A stretch of DNA of 64,000 nt, from positions 86,697,113-86,761,112 of the forward strand of contig NC_080672.1 of NCBI RefSeq assembly GCF_030247195.1, written 5' to 3'. The translations under genes were made by a program, and so were the position numbers. Positions 55,533 through 64,000 of this stretch are shown piece after piece. The notes below the pieces were generated by a model. The model was given only the letters and a program-made list of their open reading frames with translations, was not told the origin of the DNA and did not search any database. The number at the start of each line of letters is the position of its first letter. The stretch's first letter is position 1. Source of the DNA: Topomyia yanbarensis (Eukaryota > Arthropoda > Insecta > Diptera > Culicidae).

Positions 55533-56337
55533 TCCATTTAAAATATGTGAGGAAGAAAGAGTGGCTATGCAAGACAAGAGATCAAATGAACAGAAAAAAA
55601 GAAAAAGAAAACATCTATCTACATGTTCTGTCCCAGGATTTTAATAGAGAACATGAAAATTCGATTTGTTTGCATTGGGCAGTAGGCCTTTTTCAAATGT
55701 TTGGCTAGAAATTCCTTACTTCTTCAATGAATCATGTACAAGAAAAGTAAAAATGTTAAATTTAACGGAACAATGTATGATGCCGACATCAAATAAAAAA
55801 TTAAAGCTGAGCGACCTTGTTTGGAAAGTGTTAACATTTGGCAGCGAACCAAACCAAGTTTCTCATACTATGATCGAATCAACAAAAATTTCAAGACCAT
55901 GTAAACAATCTCTCTGAACTGTCAAAAAGTGAGGTTAGACATCATCATGCAATGTTCTCCACCGTGAGGTTCACTTTTGTTTGTTTACATAACCAATGAA
56001 CTTTGTACCGCGACTCACCACTTCATTTGCCGCGTTGCCAGGAACTCAAGAAAAAATATACAGAACAGTGTTGCCCAAACACACATTTTGAGTCCCACCA
56101 TTCTTGCAAAGGTGAAAAACATACTCAACATTCTTGCATTTTTAAAATTTAAAAAAATCATTAAAAAATCACGATAGCTCTAAAAAGTCTCATTTCAACG
56201 GAAATATTCTTAAAAATGTGTAGTCTTCTGAATAAAAATAAGAAAAAAAGGGGGTAGGTCGGACGAGAAAGGTCTATTATCTAATGAATAGATCTTGAAC
56301 ATTTATTTTTTATTTTGAAACTATATGACCAGAAAAA

Positions 56338-56372
56338 ACCTGTTTTAATCCACTTACAGGTGCAATTGAGCC
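56338..56372 (-). repeat. Isolated terminal copy of the CACAATTGCACCGC repeat family
   Basis: TTTTAATCCACTTACAGGTG followed by CAATTGAGCC is the inverse of the right end of the 34400-35815 block. The rest of the block was not seen next to it. Confidence 0.5.
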
Positions 56373-57470
56373 TTTCATTTTAGCCACACTATGATTCCAT
56401 GGCTTGTTGTTTTTAATATATACTAGGCAATGTCTTAAGTTGTTATTACATTGACCATCTACCGTAAGCGTGAAGTATTTGACGGTATAAACGAAATTAG
56501 TAGTTTCATATTCATATGCTATATTTCTGTTTGTGGAGAAAAATTGTGGTAAAAACCAGTTTTCCTCCATCAAAAAAAAAATTGTGTAAAAAACCATATT
56601 TACGCATTAAGCGAACGAAACCTGCAACTAAATTAGTTATCCAAAACGGAGACACTAATTGTGTTCCTGGCAATGGCCTTATGTCCTCCTAGAAGTAGTC
56701 ACGGAGAATTTACTTTTCAAACAAATTTAGTTCGAGACTGAATATATTCAGTAAAGTTTTCGAGAGTGCTAGTACAAATAATTTTATTGAAGACATCAAT
56801 GCTTCATGTGTGTAGGGTACCGTAATACATTTGTGTAAGAAATCCTTTAAAATAAGTTCTGATATTCCTGTATATATCTCTTCTGTTGTATATAAACAAT
56901 AAAATTTACATGTTGTCGAAGTATGAGAGTAGTTTCTTAATCCTTGAATATAAAGTTATTTTGAAGAAAATTTGATTTAACCCTTTATAAGCCCAGAGTT
57001 TGGGGCTATTAATGAATGTTATATTAATAGAAATATGGTCCTTTAACAAAAACTATTTTGAAAATATACTACCTACCGTCCGTTAGAAAACGTCCGTCTT
57101 TGTAATGTTTGATGTATTTCCAACGAGATTGGTTCAAATATAAAGACAAATCGAGCTGAATCAGAAATTCAGAAAGAAATTAAGGTGGGTTACTGGTTAT
57201 TACCTGATTAACAGTAAATTACCCCTTGATTCTGAGGATAAGTTGAAAAATGAGATCATAGATTACAGACGTTCATTTATTCATTTTATTTTTTCTTTGC
57301 AATTTTTACTACTCTTAAACCAAATTTTCGGACTAAAAATAGATGTTTTTACAAATTTGCATCACCAACTTAAAGGGTCTAGAGGTTTTTTTCAAAATCC
57401 AGCTAATTTTATTGTCCAAAATAAAATCGCTGCATTTTTTTCAAAAAACTCTTCACCAATCTAACACTTT
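56373..57470. other. AT-rich stretch with no recognised gene
   Basis: Frames at 56310-56597 (-) and 57243-57464 (+) are of AT-rich low-complexity composition with no domain. Confidence 0.45.
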
Positions 57471-57479
57471 TCACTGTAA

Positions 57480-57660
57480 CTCAATGAAAAGTAATAAGAA
57501 GAGTTGCCAGTAGTTTTACAATAATTTACAGTCAAGTCAAATGTTAAGCTACAATACAAAACAACAAGCTTAACGTTTCTTCAGTAAATTTCAATGTAAA
57601 ATGTAGCCAATTTTTAAGAATAATGTGCAGTAAACGTATAAACGTGCGACACATTGTAAT
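57480..57660 (-). repeat. Segment related to the CCCGAATAGAA MITE interior
   Basis: Read in reverse it contains AAATTTACTGAAGAAACGTT, TGTATTGTAGC and TTTACTGTAAATTATTGTAAAA-like strings that match the interior of the element at 18495-18895. Ends were not identified. Confidence 0.45.
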
Positions 57661-58379
57661 GCAAAAAGTTAAGGTATTTTATTCGAAGTTTTTCTAAGAA
57701 TCCCTCTAGATCTTCTTATGAATTATATATGTATTGATAAGGCATATATTATTAATCAAAAATATAATAAGTTTAGTTGCTACTACTCACTACTCTGCAA
57801 ACTGTAGTCTTTTAAAGTTAGAGTAAAAAAATCCAAAAAACCGTCATAAATATTTAATGCGAAGAGATTCTGAGTTGGAATGTTTGACCAACAAAATGTA
57901 TTTTTGAATCATCTACAACTTTGTAAAACATGGTAAAAATTCCAAAAGTCAAATAAAAAAGTTATAGCAAAGAAAACTATTTTTAAGGGGGTATGTTGAC
58001 ATGTACATCTGTTTCACTTTATAAATTTTTCTCTCTAAAAACATAAATATTTTGCATCTTTCGACAAAGTTTCTCGAAAAGAGTTTCACTACAAACTTTC
58101 CATAGACACCTTACCATTTCAACAATAAATGAAAAAGTTGATTTTATTATCTGAGTATATACCCCTCAAATTAAAATTTACCACAATCATATTAAAGTGA
58201 TCAAAAAATAAAGAAACCTTTCCGAAGACATCAAAAGTGCTATAACTAATAGTTTCGTCGCAAATATCAATATCCGGCTTTTTTATTTCGTTCCACTGTG
58301 CGCCGGATTGATTCTTTCGCCACATTATGCTTGACTAAGGGTTTGCTCAGGAACGCAATTAGTGTCGCCGTTTTTGGAG

Positions 58380-58850
58380 CAAGCTTCCACAGTATGGGAG
58401 TTTTCGGAACAGGATTAACAAGTAGACGACATATATGACGTCATTTTTAAAACCAAGACGGCGGCTTCCGGTTTCGTGAAATTCTTTAAAATCCAATCAA
58501 TATGTGAATTTTTGGAACGGGCTTGAAGAGTAGACACCAACTATCGATGTCTGAGACCATTTTGAAAACAAAAATGGCGACTTCCGGTTAGGATAAAGAC
58601 CCAATCAATATGAGCTTTTTCGCAATGGTTTTCACTAGTAGGAGCTAGAGATCGATGTTTGGTGCCATTTTGAAATCCAAGATGGCGACTTGCGCTTTAG
58701 AGAAATTCACAATAACCCAGTCAATATGGGTATTATTGGAATGGACTTGACAAGTAGGTGTTAGTGATCGATGTTTGGTGCCATTTTGATATTCAATATG
58801 GCGACATCCGGATTAGTGAAATTCTCATTAACCCAATCAATGCACGAATA
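58380..58850. repeat. Minisatellite, about 110-bp unit (ATGGCGACTTCCGG)
   Basis: Four diverged units share GGCGACTTCCGGTTTAG-GAAATTC (58462, 58573, 58681 and 58798), AACCCAATCAATATG, GGAATGG-CTTGACAAGTAG and GATCGATGTTTGGTGCCATT. Spacings are about 108-117 bp. Non-coding. Confidence 0.8.
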
Positions 58851-58929
58851 AATGCTCAAAATGAAAAAGCGAGTTTCATTCACAAATAGTTACAAAGAAT
58901 TTTTTCGTAATTTTTCGGCGGGGGGGGGG

Positions 58930-59015
58930 ACTTAGCATAGTTTGGTAAATTAATTGAATTTGACGCAGTTCATCTGGGTTCGAATCCCAACCCCGTAGGT
59001 TTAGCTTTTTTTAAA
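58930..59015 (+). other. tRNA-like module (possible SINE head)
   Basis: An A-box-like TTAGCATAGTTTGGTAAA and, about 35 bp on, a B-box GGGTTCGAATCCC with a short T-arm stem are followed by TAGCTTTTTTT. There is no proper acceptor stem, so it is not a functional tRNA. It may be a pol III-derived retroposon fragment. A G-run (10 G) precedes it at about 58920. Confidence 0.45.
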
Positions 59016-59371
59016 AAAAGATGGATCTAACCCAAAAAAGGCGTCAAAAGACCCTAATGTTAAAATTTCTAGAATTGAAACAAAAACAAATAGGAAACAG
59101 TAACAACTCAATGGATATTTAAAGCAAAAAGCTACATTTTCAGGATAACGGGATCGTAGAAAAATAAATCATCTGCCCGCGGGAAACACCAATTTCATAA
59201 TTTAATAAAAAGTTCATTTGAAAATCATACTAATTCAGTCGTGTTCTATTCAATATTTTCGTCCGCTCTACTTATCGGTTACTAATTGCTGTCGTAAATC
59301 ACACAACGTCGCTTTCGCTCTGAAGCAGTGTACAATATATGTTCGCCATGTACGCTTTCGTCGTCGTTTGA

Positions 59372-60524
59372 TCAAGGGTTCCGTACTGTCTGTGGCTCGG
59401 CCACAGGAGTCAATGGTATTCTCAATTTTAATAATTCCTCCTGGTATCGATCCACGCAATACGATATATCATTTCTGAATGATGTTGCTCGTGCGGTGTT
59501 CTGGTCGATGTTTATAAAGTGATCAACTACTGCATTAGACATAGTAATGCCTTTTTTGACTTGTTCCGGATCTAGTTCGCCGGTTTGATCCTCTTCGATA
59601 TCATGATTTACAGCACAGCAGCAAAGGTCCTCGTGTTCAAGCACGGTGTCTGCCATTAACTCCTCCACGTCTTTCACTATTAAGTATTCGAAGTCTTTTC
59701 CACCTACTGCATGAGCCAGGACTATGATTTGGTTATCATCAAACTAAGGCTCTGTGCCATATCGAACACATCTTGCCCACAGTGGCTTTCAACAAGCATT
59801 TAATGTTGAAGATTTCATTGCCGTCAACGCTATGCCGAAGTATCTAACACTTTCGAGCACTGAACTTCATTTTTTTTTCAAACGGTTATCACCGTCTAAG
59901 ATGAATCGTTTTCCAACTGATCCATGATATATTTAAATGTTTGCTTAATGTATAATTTTTTGAATGTCGAAATTGTTACTTGATTTAGTGACTAGATCAG
60001 AGTTGTATTGGGTGGCAGGAAAATCATATGAGCCTGAGGGTGGTCTATAGTCACATGTTCTGGTGCCTCATCGATTATTAAAAGATCTTTATATTTGAGT
60101 TCTTTCTCCTCCAAATATCTCTACATCTCTGGCATAAAAAGTTCCTTAAACCATTCTTTGAATATCGTTGTAGTAGCCAATGCTTCCGGGTTACTTCTCC
60201 AGTTAACTGGTGCTTATTAAAATCAACTTTCGTCGATCTTGGTCTCATTGCTCGGTGAAAAATTAGATGATTTAATACTTTATCTCCAGAGGCGTTTGAA
60301 CACAACAATAAAGTGAACCGATCCTTCGCAGCTTTGAGTCCGAATGGCATCTTCTTCCAAAACAGATCGGTTTCATCGGCGTTGAATACCTGGTCTGGCT
60401 GGTATACACTATCTTCAATAATTTTAAGGAGTTTTGGTGGATATTCCAATGCTGCAGTATAATCTGCCGGGCGCCCTCTCCTCTCCTTGATTGCATGGTA
60501 TTCAGTTACTCGCTGTTTACACAA
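59372..60524 (-). pseudogene. Degraded Tigger/pogo-type (DDE) transposase
   Basis: On the - strand, 60524-60078 reads VFNADETDLFWKKMP, FGLKAAKDRFTLLLCSNASG and HRAMRPRSTK, the first catalytic Asp region of the Tigger/CENP-B-like DDE domain. About 60060-60000 reads IDHPQAHMIFLPPNTTL, near the second catalytic segment. 59677-59372 reads like the C-terminal tail (SNAVVDHFINIDQNTARATS). Stops and shifts break the frame and the DNA-binding head was not seen. It is inactive. Confidence 0.75.
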
Positions 60525-61698
60525 AACTCCTGGTTGCCAAAACTAGAAGACAAAATAACTTGGTAAACCGTGCAGCCAAATTCACTGTTTTTCTCTCTGC
60601 GTCTTAATATTTAAAACATCGTCTTTGGTTTTTCCCTGGTTTCAAATCTGACAGTCAAACAGTAAAATGACGTATGGTTTGCTAGGATAGGATTCGCCAG
60701 CTGACTTCTTTTTGCATCTCTTCTTATATTTTACCTAGGTTAGGATCCACCAGATTTTCACCTCTTCTTATATTTTGCTAATCCCTGCTGAAAATGACAC
60801 ACCCCTCCCGACTAATGTTGCCAAAATATTAGTTTTGTTTCGGTTGTGTCCAAAACTTCATTTATTTAGATCAAAATATTCTCTCCCGTTTCTGTAAAAA
60901 TCAAAGTTGGCTAGCCGGGCCGCATATGGCACGTTTATGTAAATTAGAGGTTGATAAAACTTCCTTGGCTCCAATATCCAATAGGTGCTCTGAAATTTTA
61001 TTAATCGCATCTTTTTGTATTGTGCCCTTATTCATCTTAGCTCCTGTATTCATCCCACCCATTTAAATACATTAGTTAGAGCAGTGTCTGCTATCTCTAT
61101 TCAACACATTAGGTCAAATGGTAGGATGACTAAGGGTGGGCTGTACTCGAGTTTTTGTTCCACTCAAAAGCGAGTATTTTACATTTTTCAAACCAGATTT
61201 TTTATGTTACTGCTTCTTAGAAGCAGGGCTGTTGATACCTATTTTAGCGCAATCCAATCACTGTAAGCTGAGTTACAGTCAAAATAGTGTGACATCCTAA
61301 CTAATGAGATGAAAAAGGGCTCGTTGAGCCTATCGTTAACTACATTTTTAAACAAATGGACTGGATCTGGCACAATTTCCAATCGGCGATCATTGCAAGA
61401 TCATTGTGTACATTTTCCTTAGCAAAATGTACACCAAAGTCTTTCCATCAGAACTTCTGATTCTACAATCCAGAATATGAAGCGCAGAAACGCACTTTCA
61501 GCCCAATTGTTTCTGCGCGCATAATAATGGAACTGATAATATCTTTTAAAAAAAACTTCCTCATATTCAGTTTCCGTTGTTTACAGATGGATGTTATAAA
61601 AAGAAAGCGAAATCTCAAGAAAACAAAAAAACAGCACTGAAAACAATTCTATGTTTTATATGACAATATCTGATAACACTTCCAAGCGGTCCTTTAGT
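60525..61698. other. Stretch with no recognised gene
   Basis: The 5' part of the Tigger relic may extend a little into this region. No other coding domain was recognised. Confidence 0.4.
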
Positions 61699-61930
61699 AG
61701 GGGGAACTGGGCAAATTCGGACCTAGTAAAGGCTTATGAGCTATAGAACTAGAACGCGTCAACCGATACACAAATAAATATTTTTTTCCTGAAAGCCTGA
61801 TCACATTTTTTTCCTGAAAGCCATGCGCACATTTTTTTCTAAGGCAACTTTGTCCGATTTTATACTGTATTGTGTATAAACGGTTCTGCGCAAAAGTACA
61901 TGAAAGGTCCGAATTACCCCAACCCTGTTC
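61699..61930. mobile_element. Small MITE with AATTCGGACCT ends
   Basis: The left end GGGGGAACTGGGCAAATTCG, continuing GACCT, and the right end, inverted, AGGGTTGGGGTAATTCGGAC, continuing CT, bound about 230 bp. Inside, TTTTTTTCCTGAAAGCC occurs twice. Non-coding; target site unclear. Confidence 0.55.
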
Positions 61931-62039
61931 TAGTTCATACGTTTTATTCAGTTTCTTCATTTTTCCAGTCATTCCATATATTCATTTCACAATTTTAATT
62001 TGAAACAATTTAATTTATTCTTTTACTCATATAATTTTT

Positions 62040-62270
62040 TAATACACACTTAATTTTTTCTGCCGAATCTCAGCTTTTTCGCATCTTTTGCCGAAATCTC
62101 AACAGCTGAAATCTCAGCAAACAACTTTTTACTGAGATCTCAGTAAATGTGACGTTTGATAGCTGAGTCTCGGAAAATATTTCACCGAAAATCAGCAAAC
62201 AATTCTCACTTTACTGAGACATCAGTTTTTAAATTTGCTGACTACACAGCTGTTGGGAAACTGCCAAGCC
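62040..62270. repeat. CTGAGATYTCAG-rich repeat (possible MITE)
   Basis: Multiple copies of AATCTCAGC, ACTGAGATCTCAGTAAA and AATCAGCAAACA in both orientations make this an inverted-repeat-rich patch. Exact ends were not fixed. Confidence 0.5.
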
Positions 62271-62279
62271 GAATTGAGT

Positions 62280-62720
62280 GTGTATCGTTTAGTTTTTCAT
62301 TTGAGTAGTTTAATTAATTTTATTCTGTTTTTTTTCTTTTTACGCAGTTTACTTTTATTCGATTAGTTTATTTCATTCACTCATTCTGTTCATTTAAATT
62401 TGTTAATTTAATGTTGTTAATTTATACATATTTTCATTTTAGTTATTATATACGTTTCATTAATCTATTCATTGTATTCATTTTATTCATTGTGTTCATT
62501 TTATTTATTTGATCCAATCTGTTAGAATGAGATTATTTAATTTATTATATACATTTTATAACTTTCTTTAACATTGTCTAATCTTTTTGATTTAATTTTC
62601 ATTAATCTTTCTACTCATATTATGAATTTGTTATTTTTTGTTATTTGTGATATATTAATTTTTAGTTCGATTTATTTTGTTGATTTATTTATAATTTAGT
62701 CAGTTTATTCGTGGTTTTGT
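62280..62720. repeat. Very AT-rich TTTATTCATT-type low-complexity region
   Basis: Irregular TTAATTTATT and TTCATTTTATTCATT repeats, non-coding. Confidence 0.7.
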
Positions 62721-62857
62721 TTCGTGAAGGACTTGAAACTGTATTCATCCCGTCTCTAGTTGGGGCATACTACGTAGGAGTTGTGCAATGAATGAAGAAT
62801 CCAACTGTAATATGTTTAAGAAATGTTTAATCTCACTCAGGTCCGTGCGCACGGGCA

Positions 62858-62872
62858 GGGGGGGGGGGGGGG
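62858..62872. repeat. Poly-G tract (15 G) in CCGTGCGCACGG context
   Basis: The palindrome CCGTGCGCACGG (62843-62854) is followed by a 15-G run and then GGTTCAAACCCCCCC. It looks like the end of a MITE with a hypervariable G-run, but no partner end was found. The C-run at 12572-12583 with TCAACAAATTTTC next to it is similar. Confidence 0.6.
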
Positions 62873-62889
62873 TTGAGGGTTCAAACCCC

Positions 62890-64000
62890 CCCATGAGCGT
62901 TTTACTTTTAAACATTTATTATCTTTCTATCCAGGAATAAAAATATACTGCAAACCGTTTGGACACATAAAATGTCATTTGAGTTCGGTCACTCTAGAAA
63001 CAAATCAATGAAGAAACCAAGGACGAAACTTTGCAAGGGTTGCTAGAAAGGGATGTATGTCAAGTTGGACGGCTTCTCTGAAGGATCGGTTAACGTTTCG
63101 ACAAGCTTCGATATTAGCAGAAGTAGTGAGTAGATAGCAGATGACGATCAGCGGGCTAGCAACGACAGTTATGGAGGAAAAACACGAAGTTGGAGAAAAT
63201 CGGAATATCGTTGTCTAGAGAAATTTTACCGCCGCTGATTATTCCGTTAGAGTAGCAGCGAAATGGATCGCGAAAATGGGCATCGGTATAGGGTAAAATA
63301 CTGCCGCCAAGAAGTTCTCAGCACCAGCTAGCAGATAAATAGGAACGACTAGCACCAAGAAGGATAAGAAACCCGGCGAAGGTGGTTGTAAACAGATGTA
63401 AATTCTTATGGTCGACACCCCCGGATCAGTTCATGTCTCAACAGGGTACGATATTTGCAGCTGACCTGAGCTGGTGAGATATATCGCGAAGGTTTGACAG
63501 CAAGTAAGGAAAAGTAGCTATGGATAAAAACATGATTAACACAAAACAAAATAAGCAAGAATACAATCCTTACTAAAGCAGTACTTAATGGTTGCCCCGG
63601 ATGGATGAGGATTACGAGATACAAGAGGTTTAAGTTTAGTCGGTTGGCTTAACAACTACTACAAATCAATCCGAATCCACCACGAGCCAGCAGGCGACGC
63701 ACAGTGGTCGAAAATGCCAAAAACGTCACTAGATGCCAAATCATTGAATATATTCATAGGGTATTTTTGGAGGAATTGATCGTAAGAATATTCCCCAAAA
63801 TCTGGTAAAAATTAAATTGAGGCATGGCTTACTATGATTGAACTGGGAAAATTAACTTTTTATACTGACGAGGTAGAAAGTTGGTGTCTTCGACAAAGTT
63901 TTAGGACTGCTCATAATGAAGAAATTTTGTTGAACAACTTGAGCTTGTAGGACTTAATGTTATCGATTTATAAAGCGTTTTCTAAGGCAAACCCCTTAAA
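62890..64000. other. Stretch with no recognised gene
   Basis: GC content is higher than in the preceding AT-rich region, which suggests an old element, but no domain could be read in any frame. The window ends without a feature boundary. Confidence 0.4.

Larger units (their letters stand above)
53693..55937. mobile_element. 2.2-kb inverted-repeat element of the TAACCTCACTTTT family
   Basis: The left end TAACCTCACTTTTCTGACAG and the right end, inverted, TAACCTCACTTTTTGACAGT both continue with TTCAG...CTTGTTTACATGG-like sequence. The left arm has a partial duplication of CTTGTTTA. The small foldback at 28588-28779 has the same ends. It contains a nested hairpin element (54876-55217) and a 23-bp tandem repeat, and no recognisable transposase. 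It may be one composite element or two independent insertions. Confidence 0.5.

Overview
The window looks like nuclear DNA of a dipteran insect, most probably a culicine (Aedes-like) mosquito. Three conserved animal genes have insect-type short introns of about 60 bp. One of them, ceramide phosphoethanolamine synthase, is an enzyme characteristic of insects. The rest is dominated by repeats typical of large mosquito genomes: R1-like, I-superfamily and RTE non-LTR retrotransposons, Ty3/gypsy and BEL/Pao relics, a tRNA-derived SINE, Tc1/mariner-group and pogo/Tigger transposase relics, and many small inverted-repeat elements (MITEs). The species call is inference; no organelle, bacterial or viral genome is present.

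Host genes. (1) A CDP-alcohol phosphotransferase-fold gene, the ceramide phosphoethanolamine synthase (CPES) orthologue, is intact and intronless on the + strand at 5845-6987. (2) A DEAH-box RNA helicase, DHX35 orthologue, is on the + strand at 14571-16502 in three exons. Its N-terminal exon with the ATP-binding P-loop is not visible upstream. (3) A NUBP2/Cfd1-type cytosolic Fe-S assembly ATPase is on the - strand at 16631-17614 in two exons, convergent with DHX35 with 128 bp between stop codons. (4) A LIV-1-subfamily ZIP zinc transporter is on the - strand. Four 3' exons lie at 30272-31815 and a further upstream ectodomain exon lies at 51010-51532. The intron between them is about 19.2 kb and the splice phases match exactly. 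Its first exon(s), with the signal peptide, were not found.

Layout. 0-5 kb: small repeats, a 5'-truncated R1-like element with a minisatellite 3' UTR, and a MITE. 5-7.4 kb: CPES. 8.5-14.2 kb: relics of Ty3/gypsy, R1-like (copy A) and BEL/Pao elements. 14.5-17.6 kb: DHX35 and NUBP2. 17.7-24 kb: a run of MITEs, a 1.8-kb inverted-repeat element and a SINE with a perfect 13-bp target duplication. 25.2-29.3 kb: a long degraded R1-like element (copy B, - strand) with insertions. 30.3-51.5 kb: the ZIP gene. Its giant intron holds diverged satellites, a 1.4-kb repeat block, a nearly intact 6.2-kb I-superfamily retrotransposon inserted into an older foldback element (15-bp target duplication), a TA-flanked MITE, R1-like copy C, a 5'-truncated RTE element with an intact ORF (14-bp target duplication) and a mariner-group transposase relic. 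51.5-64 kb: no recognised host gene, but MITEs, a 340-bp hairpin element, minisatellites, a tRNA-like module and a Tigger-like transposase relic.

The host genes form no operon or shared pathway. The main interest is the nested transposon history and the places where elements touch host genes: a hAT-type MITE 68 bp upstream of the NUBP2 start codon, the transposon-filled ZIP intron, and CPES possibly nested inside a DHX35 intron.
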